A DNA stretch of 64,000 nucleotides, taken from contig NZ_QJUV01000001.1 in NCBI RefSeq assembly GCF_003397585.1, positions 1,240,001-1,304,000 of the forward strand, given 5' to 3'. This document shows positions 25,101-35,043 of this stretch, in pieces. The translations under genes and the position numbers were made by a program. The stretch is from Gardnerella piotii (lineage in GTDB: Bacteria > Actinomycetota > Actinomycetes > Actinomycetales > Bifidobacteriaceae). Under the pieces are notes generated by a model. That model did not search any database. It saw only the letters and a program-made list of their open reading frames with translations, and had not been told where the DNA came from. Numbering within the stretch: position 1 is the stretch's first letter; each line of letters opens with the position of its first letter.

Positions 25101-27919
25101 AGCTTTTGGCGTCCAGCCCTTACCTGTTAGCGTTGCAGTGTTTGCAGTGAAAGTAAGATTATCAATCTTCTCGGTTGCGCTACTATCATCATAATTGGCT
25201 TTCAGGAATTGCTTAACTGCAGCTTGGAAATCATTATCATTCTGTTGCGCAGTTGGATCACTTACCTCGTAAGGATTTGTATTGTACTTATAATCAGCCT
25301 TCTTGGCATCAGTAAGCTTGCGAATAAGATCGCGAAGATCCTTTTCACTCATGCCGTCAATCTTGTCATTATTGAGCTGATCAGCATCTTTGATACCTGC
25401 TCGCGTGAGGTCGTTGTTGCTTAACTTGTCAGTATCACGCTTCTGTGTAAGCAAAGCTTTCGCTTGCTTCTTCAAATCCTCAATCGTGTTGTCTTTTTGA
25501 GGTTGAGGGCTGTTCTTTTTAACATACAAATCTGTTAAAGGCACATCAAACAGTTTCCTCGAACTATTCTCACCAGTTTCAAAACCTTGAACAGCTATGG
25601 TTCCGTCCGCATTAAGGCTAAACGATACAACTCCTGCACCATTATTTTGGCCCAGAACATATCGTTGCATATTGGTCACACCTGATACAGGCGTATTATT
25701 TTCCTTAAGTGAATATAGGCCAGCAGCCAACTCACTTTCGTTTACGTTAGTATAGTTTTTTTGTATAAACTTCTTAAACGCCGCAATCTGATCTTGTGGC
25801 GAAGGAGAATTAACGTTATCTACTTCAACTGGATCTACATAATAATTATATGCAGTCATCTGACCTGGATGATGCAAAGTGGTATCTGGAGTCGGGGTTT
25901 GCTTATTAGCTTTCTGCTTAAGGAATACGCTCATTGGATAGGTAGCGTCTTTGTAGTCGTCAGCGTGGAATACTACTACACCCTTACCCTCTACTATCTT
26001 AAATTCAACATCTTTGATTGTGACAGAGGTATTGTTGTCCTTTGCATCTTTTGCCGCGCACTTTTTAATCGCATCTTTAAGTGCATTAAGCTGCGTCTGA
26101 TTATCAGTTATGTCTTTTTGTGATGCATTAAACGGATCAAAATTAACATTTAACTGCGTCTTAGGAGCTTCAACAATGAACTCTTTTTCGGCGGTAGGAG
26201 TTGGAGCAGGAGGCTCTGGAGATGGCGTAGTCTTTGGCCTTTCCTTAAGGAATTGCCACGCGGCAATAGTGGTTGTTGAGCCATCTGCCCACGTGATTGT
26301 TGCATCGCCCGTATTAGAATCAACCGTAACAGGAGCCTTCTTATCGGCATTCTTGTTCTTTGCCTCATCATACGGCGTAATACCAGTGTTGGCTGCATCA
26401 AAAGCATTGACAATCTGCGTTTTTTCTTGTTCCGTTAAACTAGAAAGATTCTCAACCTCAATTGGATCAGGCACAACGTAAGGCGCCCAGTCGGAGATCT
26501 TTGGCCCTTGGAACACAAGCTCAGACGCAGGGATTGTAATCTTTGAGCCATCTTGGTATTCAACACTTACATCACCATTATCCGCAACCTTAAAATCGTA
26601 GCCACCAGTGCTATCTTTCTTAATATGCTTCAAGAAATCGTTTGGAGTTTCCTTACCATTGGCATCAATAATCGCTTGACGAATTTTAGTTTTTTCGTCA
26701 GGCGTGAGCTTATTCAAATTAACTACAGGAGTGCGAGTTGGCAAAGTTGGCTTGTACTTATCTTTATCAGTCTCGTCTTTTGTTACAAGCAAGCTAGCTG
26801 GCATAGTGCGAGTCGTATTATCTTTGAAGGTGATAGTAGCCACACCCTTTTCGGATACTTCTACTTTTTCTACCAAATCCGAGTAATACTTTGTGTTTGC
26901 GTTTGCTTTTTCAATTTTTTCTTTAACAGCTGTCTGTTCGTCACCAGTGAGCTTTTCGGTATCCTTCACCTTAGTCACAGCTGGATACGCAAGCTTCAAA
27001 TAATCCGCAATCTTTGGAGTATTGTGCTTTTGACCAACCGCATAGTGCCAATTTCCAGCAAAACGATACACGCCAGCAGCAAAACGAAGCGGATTCGCGT
27101 CGCGATTCTCCCAAGCTGCCTTAGTCATCTCGCCAACGTAAGTCATATCGTAGAAGCGCTGCCCTGCAGACTCCCAGTCTACAAAAATGCCCTGTAAGCC
27201 GTCGGTTTCCTTCTGATAATCACCCCACTGACTCTCAGTATTTCCAGTGTTATCGTACTTTCCGCCATTAAGACCAAGCAGCTGCTTCCACCCCTTACTT
27301 GCAAGCACATTTTGTTCATCAAAGTAGAAGTTGGAGATGCCTTTCCACTGCTTTGGAGTAGGATATGTTTTCTTAGACGCAACGCCGTAACCGTTTGTAT
27401 CTGTAAACGTAAACTGCGATGAACCTGCTGGCACAAACTGCTGATTACCGCGCACATTAGTCATTTTTTCAACGCGCGTATACGTAATATTTTGCACGTT
27501 CTGCAAACCTTTTGGAACGCCAAACCACCACATTGGACGGAATCGCCAGTCGTCAGCTGTGCCGCCTTCTTTCTTGCAATTAGAAAGATAATGAACGCGA
27601 ACAAACTTGCCTAGAGGATCTTTTCCTTCAGTACCACCGTCTATGGCGTGATCAAGAGTATCGTAATAATCCACTTCTATGTGGAAACGAGCTTCTGTAT
27701 AACTTGCGTCTGTTTTATAACCGTAATAAATGTTGTTGCCAGTGCCGTCTACATAACCATCAGCATAGGCAGGTGAGGAAACGAATACCCCCCCCCAAGC
27801 ACCATTGCGCCAGCTAGCATTGCAGCGCAAACACTCTTTGAAAGAACTGGCTGAGAATCAGCCCCAACACCAGAATAAACGCCAGAATAGTGCTTAACTA
27901 CACGAATCTTCTTAGACAT
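22110..27919 (-). CDS. Giant repeat-containing surface protein; signal peptide out of frame at a poly-G tract (phase OFF as read)
   Basis: An ATG at 27919 with GGAGT upstream starts a textbook signal peptide (MSKKIRVVKHYSG ... VCAAMLAGAMVLGGG). A run of nine G then shifts the frame, giving a 56-residue dead end that stops at 27749. The next frame is open for about 1,900 codons to 22110. With ten (or seven) G the product would be about 1,936 residues with cleavage near SSPAYA. The body has a unique N-terminal region (to about 290) and several modules of about 75-85 residues (LTPDEKTKIRQAI ... DGSKITIPASELV). Lys-rich coiled-coil and FIVAR-like repeats (KKKAFDDALTAAEQAL) follow, then a Gly/Ala/Pro-rich stretch. 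The C-terminus is a helix plus TRRMRTK tail. No LPXTG is present. It is probably an adhesin. Confidence 0.85.
27788..27796 (-). repeat. Homopolymeric tract (nine C on +, nine G in the coding strand)
   Basis: Nine consecutive C on the plus strand lie inside the signal-peptide coding region of the surface protein gene. Nine puts the signal peptide and body in different frames; any length equal to 1 modulo 3 (7, 10) joins them. No other homopolymer of this length in G or C was seen in the window. Confidence 0.9.
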
Positions 27920-28056
27920 ACTCTTACTCCATTATCTTTTTCTTTGGATTAATACGCCAACCAGACCGCAAAATCCATATAACTATGCAAGGCATATTTT
28001 ACTAATTGTTTTATACAATTTAAGATTAATTCGTATGATGAATTTTGTGTGATTAA

Positions 28057-28275
28057 CGCACTTTGTACCAAATTCGACCTAAAACACATACAAAAAGCAG
28101 CGAATCGACGACTTCGAGCTTAAAGCGTAGCGCGAGAAGTCACCTCGATTCGCTGAGCCGCTCAAGGCAGAAGCACTGCTTCTGCGCGGCGAAGACGTGA
28201 GCGCGGCTAATCCGCGCGAGCGATATTGACGCACTTTGTACCAAATTCGACCTAAAACACGTACAAAAAGCGGAA
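28057..28275. repeat. Mosaic palindromic element A-C3-A
   Basis: Module C3 (28099-28223, plus orientation) is bracketed by two direct A modules (about 28057-28098 and 28230-28275). C3 has the outer stem AGCGAATCGA (28099-28108) with TCGATTCGCT (28145-28154). It also has the central GCAGAAGCACTGCTTCTGC, closed by CCGC (28158) and GCGG (28186), and a GCGCGG/CCGCGC hairpin. It lies upstream of the surface gene and downstream of the femX-like gene. Confidence 0.88.
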
Positions 28276-28290
28276 AGACTCGTGGGAAAA

Positions 28291-28329
28291 ACAAAAGCGA
28301 CTAGCCACACAAAACATGCAACTAGTCGC
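28291..28329 (-). terminator. Terminator after the femX-like gene
   Basis: The arms GCGACTAG (28297-28304) and CTAGTCGC (28322-28329) pair perfectly. On the minus strand the stem is followed by TTTTGTTTTT, 43 bp after the femX-like stop codon. Confidence 0.8.
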
Positions 28330-28371
28330 AAAAGCGCCATTAAAAGCTATTAGAGCTTTAGGAGTTAAATA

Positions 28372-29460
28372 CTACTCTGCCTTAGCAGACTCACCTGCAG
28401 CCTCACCTGCAGACGCAGCATCTGCCTTATCCGCATCACTCTTAGCCTCTGGCAAATCATCCCACCTGCCAACAAACTTCTTGTAAGCGTCTTGGTCAAC
28501 AACAACGTCTAACTCGCCAATCCAAGTAAACGGATCATTCGCTCTGCAAAAACCGTTCTTAAAGAAGTAAAGGCCTTCGTCCATGCTAAGCGAATAAGTT
28601 CCGCCCATATTGAACCACTTTAAGCCAAGCTCCTTAGTGCGCAGAATCAAATTCCAAATGCACGTATAGCCTGGAGCAACCTTTCCGTGCATAGTCTGAG
28701 TTGCGCCGTAAATGTACCACAAAGTGTCTTTATATGGGAACGAAAGCATGCTTGCAACTGGCTCGCCTTCGTACTCGCAAGTGCAAATCTCAATCTGCGG
28801 GTATGCAGCAAGCAAGCGCTCAAAGTATTCAAATGGCCTATATTTAATGCCGTGCCTGTTGGCCATAATCTTTGTAAGCTCGTAGAAGGTTTTCAAGTCT
28901 TCTTCCGACCTACTCCAGCGAGTTACAACACCAGCCTTAATGCCCGCACGAATATGCCTTCTTGTAAGCGTGCTAAAACCAGCCATAAGCTCTTCTTCGG
29001 TTTTGCCTTCAACCTTAAGCATAATCTCGTGAAGCGGGTTGGAGTAAGACTTAGGGTGGAATCCTTGTCCTCTAAACGTGTAGCCAGCTGCCCTGTACTT
29101 TTCTATAAGAGCCTCGTCGGTTTGAACGCAAGGGTCCATTCTAAGCAAAAACGCGTTGTACTTTTCAAAAAGTGGCTTTGCTTCGTTGATTAGCTTTTTA
29201 GTGGTTTCAACGTCGTAAAAGTCGCAAACTGGGCCTCTAGGAGCGTAAAACAGCGTTTTATCGTCTACAGCCTTAATGCCAAGAATAGAGACTGCAGCAG
29301 TAATCTTGCCGTTTTCTTCCAGATAAACGTATTCGCTAGACCAGTTGTTTTTAACCTTTGCCCATGCCATGTCTTGCATTGCATTAGTGTACGGAGAATT
29401 TTTTACAAAGTCCTCGTATTCCTTAACTTTAGCAGAATCATTTTTATCTAGTATTGGCAT
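28372..29460 (-). CDS. FemABX-family peptidoglycan bridge aminoacyltransferase
   Basis: FemABX enzymes use aminoacyl-tRNA to add residues to the peptidoglycan interpeptide bridge. The protein is about 362 residues. It has the two GNAT-like halves and typical segments (YAPRGPVCDF, AFLLRMDPCV, PLHEIMLKVEGKTEEELMAG, TLWYIYGATQTMHGKVAPGY, FNMGGTYS). A Lys/Ala-rich tail covers the last 25 residues. AAGGAG lies five bases before the ATG at 29460; a GTG at 29466 is less well placed. This agrees with a lysine-type wall carrying a cross-bridge (see the murE gene). The added amino acid cannot be read. Confidence 0.88.
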   Translation of the reverse strand: MPILDKNDSAKVKEYEDFVKNSPYTNAMQDMAWAKVKNNWSSEYVYLEENGKITAAVSILGIKAVDDKTLFYAPRGPVCDFYDVETTKKLINEAKPLFEKYNAFLLRMDPCVQTDEALIEKYRAAGYTFRGQGFHPKSYSNPLHEIMLKVEGKTEEELMAGFSTLTRRHIRAGIKAGVVTRWSRSEEDLKTFYELTKIMANRHGIKYRPFEYFERLLAAYPQIEICTCEYEGEPVASMLSFPYKDTLWYIYGATQTMHGKVAPGYTCIWNLILRTKELGLKWFNMGGTYSLSMDEGLYFFKNGFCRANDPFTWIGELDVVVDQDAYKKFVGRWDDLPEAKSDADKADAASAGEAAGESAKAE

Positions 29461-29653
29461 TTGCACTCCTTTTTTAGCTCAATACACGATTTTAGCGCGA
29501 CTACCGTTTAAGATATTTGCTTTAGCGTTTTACAAGGTGATTTAGGCGATTTACACGATTTATACGACTTGCGAGTAGAAGCTTGCGACCAGCGACTAAC
29601 GACTTGCCACCAACAGCTTGCGATTAGCCACCAGCCGCAACAACCCACAACTT

Positions 29654-31330
29654 CTAACGCGTAAGCTTTCTGTGCAAGCGATGCGGGCGAGCAGCTTCCT
29701 CACCAAGGCGCGCAATCTTGTTTTCCTCGTACGCTTGGAAGTTACCTTCAAACCAGTACCAATTTGCAGGATTCTCGTCTGTGCCTTCCCAAGCAAGAAT
29801 ATGCGTTGCAACGCGGTCTAAGAACCAGCGATCGTGCGAAACAACCACAGCGCATCCTGGGAAGTCAAGCAAAGCGTTCTCTAAGCTTTCCAAGGTCTCA
29901 ACATCTAAATCGTTAGTAGGCTCATCAAGCAGCAGCAAGTTGCCGCCCTGCTTAAGAGTCAAAGCCAAATTCAAGCGGTTACGCTCGCCGCCAGAAAGCA
30001 CACCCGTAAGCTTTTGCTGATCCGAACCCTTAAAACCAAAGCTTGCAACGTATGCGCGAGTAGGAATCTCAACGCCTGCAACCTCAATAAAATCAAGTCC
30101 ACCAGAAACAGCTTCCCACAGATTCTTATTTGGATCCAAGCCTGCGCGATTTTGATCTACGTACGAAATCTTTACAGTGTCTCCAACAGTAAGCTCGCCG
30201 CCAGAAAGTGGCTCCAAACCAACAATCGTCTTGAAAAGCGTAGACTTACCAACGCCATTCGGGCCAATCACGCCAACAATGCCGTTACGAGGCAACGTAA
30301 ACGACAAGTCGTCGATTAACACGCGATCTCCAAAAGCCTTGTGAATATGTTTCGCTTCCAAAACTTGCGATCCCAAGCGTGGGCCTGCTGGAATTTGAAT
30401 CTCCGAAAAATCAAGCTTCTTGGAATTGCGTGCCTCTTGCTCCATTTGGTCGTAACGCTCCAAACGAGCCTTATTCTTGGCCTGGCGAGCCTTTGGCGAG
30501 CTGCGCACCCAGTCAAGCTCATTCTTTAAGCGCTTAGCAAGCTTTGCATCTTTAGCGCCCTGAATCTCCATACGCTTGGCCTTGGTCTCCAAGTAAGTGG
30601 TGTAATTGCCCTTGTATGGGTAAAGCTGACCGCGATCCACCTCGCAAATCCACTCTGCAACGTTATCCATAAAGTAGCGATCGTGAGTCACAGCAATAAC
30701 AGCGCCTTCGTACTTGTGCAAGAACTGTTCCAGCCAAAGAATTGACTCCGCATCCAAGTGGTTTGTAGGCTCGTCAAGCAGAAGCAAATCTGGGGCTTCA
30801 AGCAGAAGCTTGCACAATGCAACTCGTCGTCTTTCACCACCCGAGCACACAGAAACAGGCGAATCTGGGTCTGGGCATTGCAAAGCGTCCATCGCCTGCT
30901 CAAGCTGAGAATCCAAATCCCAACCGTTAGCTGCATCAATCTCCGTTTGCAGCTTGCCCATTTCTTCCATCAATGCATCAAAGTCGGCATCTGGATTTGC
31001 CATCTCTTCGCCGATTTTGTTGAATCGATCAACCTTTTGAGCAATCTCACCAAAAGCCATCTTAATGTTTTCGCCAACGGTTTTAGTCTCATCCAGCGGC
31101 GGCTCCTGCTGCAAAATGCCAACGGTGTAGCCTGGAGTAATCGAAGCTTCGCCGTTTGAAACATTTTCCAATCCAGCCATAATCTTTAGCAACGTTGATT
31201 TACCCATGCCATTAGGGCCAACAACGCCAATTTTTGCGCCCGGCAAGAAGCTTAAGGTAACGTCGTCTAGAATTACGCGATCTCCGTAAGACTTGCGTGC
31301 CTTAATCATTTGGTAAATAAATTCAGCCAA
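29654..31330 (-). CDS. ettA: ABC-F translational throttle protein EttA
   Basis: EttA is a soluble tandem-ATPase protein that binds the ribosomal E site and gates elongation according to energy state. The 558 residues contain two ATPase domains, with Walker A GPNGMGKST (near 40) and GPNGVGKST (near 355), signatures SGGERRRVAL and SGGERNRLNL, and LLDEPTNHLDAES / LLDEPTNDLDVET. A basic linker lies between them. There are no membrane helices. The N-terminus MAEFIYQMIKARKSYGDRVI is characteristic of EttA among ABC-F proteins. It is a single gene of normal length. Confidence 0.95.
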   Translation of the reverse strand: MAEFIYQMIKARKSYGDRVILDDVTLSFLPGAKIGVVGPNGMGKSTLLKIMAGLENVSNGEASITPGYTVGILQQEPPLDETKTVGENIKMAFGEIAQKVDRFNKIGEEMANPDADFDALMEEMGKLQTEIDAANGWDLDSQLEQAMDALQCPDPDSPVSVCSGGERRRVALCKLLLEAPDLLLLDEPTNHLDAESILWLEQFLHKYEGAVIAVTHDRYFMDNVAEWICEVDRGQLYPYKGNYTTYLETKAKRMEIQGAKDAKLAKRLKNELDWVRSSPKARQAKNKARLERYDQMEQEARNSKKLDFSEIQIPAGPRLGSQVLEAKHIHKAFGDRVLIDDLSFTLPRNGIVGVIGPNGVGKSTLFKTIVGLEPLSGGELTVGDTVKISYVDQNRAGLDPNKNLWEAVSGGLDFIEVAGVEIPTRAYVASFGFKGSDQQKLTGVLSGGERNRLNLALTLKQGGNLLLLDEPTNDLDVETLESLENALLDFPGCAVVVSHDRWFLDRVATHILAWEGTDENPANWYWFEGNFQAYEENKIARLGEEAARPHRLHRKLTR

Positions 31331-31448
31331 AGTAATACCTTTCTTAAAATTGTTAAACCGCTATTTTAGTTGCTATTTTGATTGCTATTTTGATTGCCAC
31401 TAAGCGCCGTTAGTTGCCATTTTCTACATTAATCGCAGCTAAACGCCA

Positions 31449-31958
31449 TTAAACCGCCGCCGCTTTCTGCGCTCGATCCGAAGAATCGCCAGCAGCATCC
31501 GCTCCATCTTCCGGAGGAATCTGACACATCCATTCTCCAACAATGCCAATAATCATGTCTATAATGCACACAATTCCAGCAATAACGCATTCGCGAATAA
31601 CGTTGGAATAAAGCGGAATATCCGCATGCGGCCAGCAAACAAAAATCTGACCTGCATACCAGCCCGTTAAAATAGCGCCAGCCATTCCAAGCGATTTTGC
31701 AAGCATGAGTGCCGAGACTGCCATTTGCATGTTAAAAGGCTTGCGATCTTTTGGCTTAGAAGTAGCGTATTGATGCGTTTGCCAAGCAAGAACAAACGTT
31801 ACTATTCCGCCGATTATCATAACAGCCAAAACAATCCAAGGAGCGCCCGAAAGCGATATTGCGCTCGATTCTGTAACCGACACCAAAAACGCGCCGAATA
31901 CAAATCCAAACAATAGTCCAAGCGCAAAATACCACCAAGGCGTACGATAAGCTTTCAT
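31449..31958 (-). CDS. DUF3180 family membrane protein (end of the former fol operon)
   Basis: This protein of about 169 residues has four predicted membrane helices (about 7-28, 38-62, 82-104, 118-142) and family-like segments GWYAGQIFVCWPHADIP and GEWMCQIPPEDG. In actinobacteria DUF3180 genes typically end the folE-folP-folB-folK operon. Here it directly follows ftsH with a TGATG junction: the ATG at 31958 shares one base with the ftsH stop, so translation is coupled. GGGGAG precedes the ATG. The function is unknown. Its position supports reading the ftsH 3' end as a decayed folK. Confidence 0.78.
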   Translation of the reverse strand: MKAYRTPWWYFALGLLFGFVFGAFLVSVTESSAISLSGAPWIVLAVMIIGGIVTFVLAWQTHQYATSKPKDRKPFNMQMAVSALMLAKSLGMAGAILTGWYAGQIFVCWPHADIPLYSNVIRECVIAGIVCIIDMIIGIVGEWMCQIPPEDGADAAGDSSDRAQKAAAV

Positions 31959-34810
31959 CAGCACTCCCCAATAATCCAGCGCTCAGAATAAATGCCAACT
32001 TGCGAAGCATCTTGCAAAAGCGCAAGTTTGTAAGAGACTGGCTCTCCATCAATTGCAGCATCTGGCTCAACTTGCATCCACGGCTCCAATTGCGCGGCGC
32101 TTAAGTGCAAAGGATTGCTAGAATCCATTGACTTTGTAGACGCACTGTCTAAGCCGTATTCTCTTGTTCCAACAACGTTTAATCGCAAATCCAAAGAGTT
32201 TGCAGAATCGCCAGAATCGGCAGAATTCTGATCGCGCTGCATTTGCTCGATTCTTTGCGCAAATTCCTGATTGCTCATTGTTGTAGACGCCACTACAACC
32301 GCGCAAAAATCTTCACCGTTTGCATTGCTTGCCTGGTAAAGCGCCGAAACGCCTTCAACTTGAGTTACGCTATGCGAATCTTTATACTCAAGTCCGCTTA
32401 ATACGTTTAGCATTGCGTGCATTGTTGAATCGCTTTTTTTGCCTTGCATAGAGATCACTGTGGTTGTTTGCATTGGACTATTTAGGGCATTTGTAGTATT
32501 TGCGATATTTGAGTTATAGGAAGACTCGTGCGATTCTTGCACTTCTGCGATTGCTTGCACTTCTGCGGTTGCTTGCGACTTTTGCACTGCAGAATCAGCT
32601 GCAGCATCCGCCTTAGAATCCGCCTTAGAATCCGAATCCTTAGTACTCTTCTCTAAACGCGCATCTGAAACATTCCTCTTTAAGCTTTCTGGAATTTCTA
32701 CAGGAGGAAGCGGCGAATCTGGGCGATCCGCATTAGAAAGCCACAAATCGCGCTCTGGCGCCTTACGAATCTTAGAGAAGATCTGCTCAAGTTCCTTCTC
32801 GTTAAGAGTCTCCTTAACAAGAAGCTTGCTAACAAGCTCATCCAGAATATCGCGATTATTGTTAATAATCTGCCAAGCCTCGGTATGAGCCGTTTCAATA
32901 AGCTTATGAACCTCTTCGTCAATCACTTCCGCAGTCTTATTAGAGAACTTACGCGATTGCAAAGAATCCAAAGAACCAGAAGAATCCTGATCTGCATCCA
33001 TCCACTTTACGGCACCAAGCTTAGACGAGAAGCCATATTCAACAACCATCTTGCGAGCGATTGCTGTAGCCTTCTCAATGTCGTTAGAAGCGCCAGTAGT
33101 TGGATCGTGGAACACAACCTCTTCCGCAGTGCGGCCGCCCATAGCATACGCCATTTGATCAAGCAGCTGATTTCGCGACTGAGAATAGCGGTCGCTAGTT
33201 GGCATAACCGCCGTGTATCCAAGAGCGCGGCCGCGAGGCAAAATCGTAACCTTAGTAACAGGATCCGTGTGATGCAAGGCCGCAGCAACAAGCGCGTGAC
33301 CACCTTCGTGATAAGCCGTGTTACGCAACTCATCCAAAGCCATGCCCTTAGACTTCTTTCTAGGGCCAGCCTGAACGCGGTCAATAGCCTCGTCAATAGC
33401 GCGATTGTCAATAAGCTGAGCGCCAGAGCGAGCGCAAAGCAAAGCCGCCTCGTTAAGCACATTAGCCAAATCTGCGCCTGTAAATCCAGGAGTTCGAACA
33501 GCAACCATATGAAGATCCACGTCTGGAACAAAAGGCTTGCCCTTAGCGTGAACCTTAAGAATTGCCTCGCGGCCTTCCAAATCTGGAGCTTCCACAGCCA
33601 CCTGGCGATCAAATCGCCCTGGGCGCAAAAGCGCAGAATCAAGTACATCTGGTCGGTTTGTAGCGGCAATAATAATCAAATTAGTGTCGTTATCAAAGCC
33701 ATCCATCTCTACAAGCAGCTGATTAAGAGTTTGCTCACGCTCATCGTGGCCGCCAGTCATGCCACTTCCGCGGCGGCGTCCAACAGCGTCAATCTCGTCA
33801 ATAAAGATGATTGCTGGAGCGTTCTTCTTAGCTTCATCAAACAGCTCGCGCACGCGAGACGCGCCAAGACCAACGAACATCTCAACAAAGTCCGAACCAG
33901 CCATTGCGTAGAACGGAACGCCAGCTTCGCCTGCAATAGCACGCGCAAGAAGAGTTTTACCAGTTCCTGGAGGGCCATAAAGCAGCACGCCACGCGGAAT
34001 GCGCGCGCCCAAAGCCTTGTATCGAGAAGGATCCTTAAGGAATTCCTTAATCTCCTCAACTTCTTCTACAGCAGACTGCTCTCCTGCAACATCCGCGAAC
34101 TTAGTTTTAGGAGTCTGACCTTCCAAAAGCTTTCCACGGCCGCGGCCGCCACCCATGCCAAGCATTCCGCCGCCTGCGCTTGCCATTCTGCCAAACATAA
34201 ACCAAACAAGTCCAAGCAGAATCAAAATCGGCAGCATAGACGTAATCAAGTACGAGAAAAAGCTAGAAGTTTGTATGCTAACAGTCCAACCGTTTGCTGG
34301 CTTAGCCTTTTGAATCTTTTGCACAACTGTCTTGCTTTGAGCAATCGTGTAGTAGAACTGAACGTCTTTTCCGTAATCGTGCTTTTGCTTATCTCGCTTA
34401 TCTGACTTAACGTACTTATTGTTTAGAGTAAGCTTAACAAGCTGCTTATTGTCTATAACCTCAACGTAATTTGCACTACGATTATCGAGCAACTCTAATC
34501 CGTCTTGAGTGTCGATTGTTTGCGAACCATTATGCACAAACATTTGGAATGCAGCTACAGAAAGCAAAACTAAAATAACAATCCAAGTCCAAGGCGACTT
34601 AAAGAATTTACGATTGGAATCGGAATTATTGCCATCCTTTGGATTGGCGTTATTCTGATTTCCATTATTCTTATTACGATTCTTGTTCTTATTCTTATTT
34701 GAATTGTTTCCGAAATTAGGAGGCAAGAACGGATTGTTGCCGTTTCCTCCCATAGGACTTTTCATAGGTCCACCCATAGGTCCGCGAGGCGACATTGGAG
34801 AAGCGCCCAT
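31958..34810 (-). CDS. ftsH: FtsH zinc metalloprotease fused to a degenerate FolK-like domain
   Basis: FtsH is a membrane AAA+ protease degrading membrane and regulatory proteins. It has a Gly/Pro/Asn-rich N-terminus, membrane helices at about 73-90 and 180-203, Walker [12 protein letters not shown] (near 278), the SRH region, and zinc site HEGGH (near 501). The usual protein ends near PVEIPESLK at about residue 715. This one runs to 950. A Ser/Asp/Lys/Ala linker leads to about 170 residues that resemble [43 protein letters not shown] and [15 protein letters not shown]. The second metal-binding Asp of the HPPK LDLDL motif is Arg and the GSN loop is lost, so this domain is probably inactive. 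GAAAGGAG precedes the ATG. Confidence 0.93.
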   Translation of the reverse strand: MGASPMSPRGPMGGPMKSPMGGNGNNPFLPPNFGNNSNKNKNKNRNKNNGNQNNANPKDGNNSDSNRKFFKSPWTWIVILVLLSVAAFQMFVHNGSQTIDTQDGLELLDNRSANYVEVIDNKQLVKLTLNNKYVKSDKRDKQKHDYGKDVQFYYTIAQSKTVVQKIQKAKPANGWTVSIQTSSFFSYLITSMLPILILLGLVWFMFGRMASAGGGMLGMGGGRGRGKLLEGQTPKTKFADVAGEQSAVEEVEEIKEFLKDPSRYKALGARIPRGVLLYGPPGTGKTLLARAIAGEAGVPFYAMAGSDFVEMFVGLGASRVRELFDEAKKNAPAIIFIDEIDAVGRRRGSGMTGGHDEREQTLNQLLVEMDGFDNDTNLIIIAATNRPDVLDSALLRPGRFDRQVAVEAPDLEGREAILKVHAKGKPFVPDVDLHMVAVRTPGFTGADLANVLNEAALLCARSGAQLIDNRAIDEAIDRVQAGPRKKSKGMALDELRNTAYHEGGHALVAAALHHTDPVTKVTILPRGRALGYTAVMPTSDRYSQSRNQLLDQMAYAMGGRTAEEVVFHDPTTGASNDIEKATAIARKMVVEYGFSSKLGAVKWMDADQDSSGSLDSLQSRKFSNKTAEVIDEEVHKLIETAHTEAWQIINNNRDILDELVSKLLVKETLNEKELEQIFSKIRKAPERDLWLSNADRPDSPLPPVEIPESLKRNVSDARLEKSTKDSDSKADSKADAAADSAVQKSQATAEVQAIAEVQESHESSYNSNIANTTNALNSPMQTTTVISMQGKKSDSTMHAMLNVLSGLEYKDSHSVTQVEGVSALYQASNANGEDFCAVVVASTTMSNQEFAQRIEQMQRDQNSADSGDSANSLDLRLNVVGTREYGLDSASTKSMDSSNPLHLSAAQLEPWMQVEPDAAIDGEPVSYKLALLQDASQVGIYSERWIIGEC

Positions 34811-34885
34811 ACAATCAGACTCCTTTCAGGATTCTAACTAACAACACTCGTCTAAACACGTAATCACTAATCGCAAGCAACCAAA

Positions 34886-34972
34886 GCGTAATCGCTGTAA
34901 TCGCTGTAATTAATCGCTTGAATTAATCCCTTTAATTAATCGCTGTAATTAATCGCTGTAATTAATCGCTAA
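34886..34972. repeat. AT-rich tandem repeat between ftsH and hpt
   Basis: There are about six imperfect copies of a 13-14 bp unit around CGCTGTAATTAAT, for example at 34890-34918 and 34940-34968. They lie in the 233-bp gap upstream of ftsH. The copy number could vary between strains and change promoter spacing for ftsH. Confidence 0.7.
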
Positions 34973-35043
34973 ATAAATAGCATGTAATCAATCAAGATTA
35001 CTCAATTGCAACCATCTAATCAAGACCGCTAATAAAGAACCAA

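Noticed and set aside
22110..27830. TTG at 27830 as the true start of the surface protein
   Set aside because: It lacks a ribosome site and gives no signal peptide. The ATG at 27919 with GGAGT and a full signal peptide is far better.
28079..28340. Short minus-strand frames across the A-C3-A element
   Set aside because: They only translate the palindromic repeats, and the same peptide text (SRAHVFAAQKQCFCLE) appears at 21762-22054. It comes from the shared repeat, not from a gene family.
33007..34405. Long frames overlapping ftsH in both directions
   Set aside because: They are shadow frames of the strongly supported ftsH coding sequence and have no family motif.
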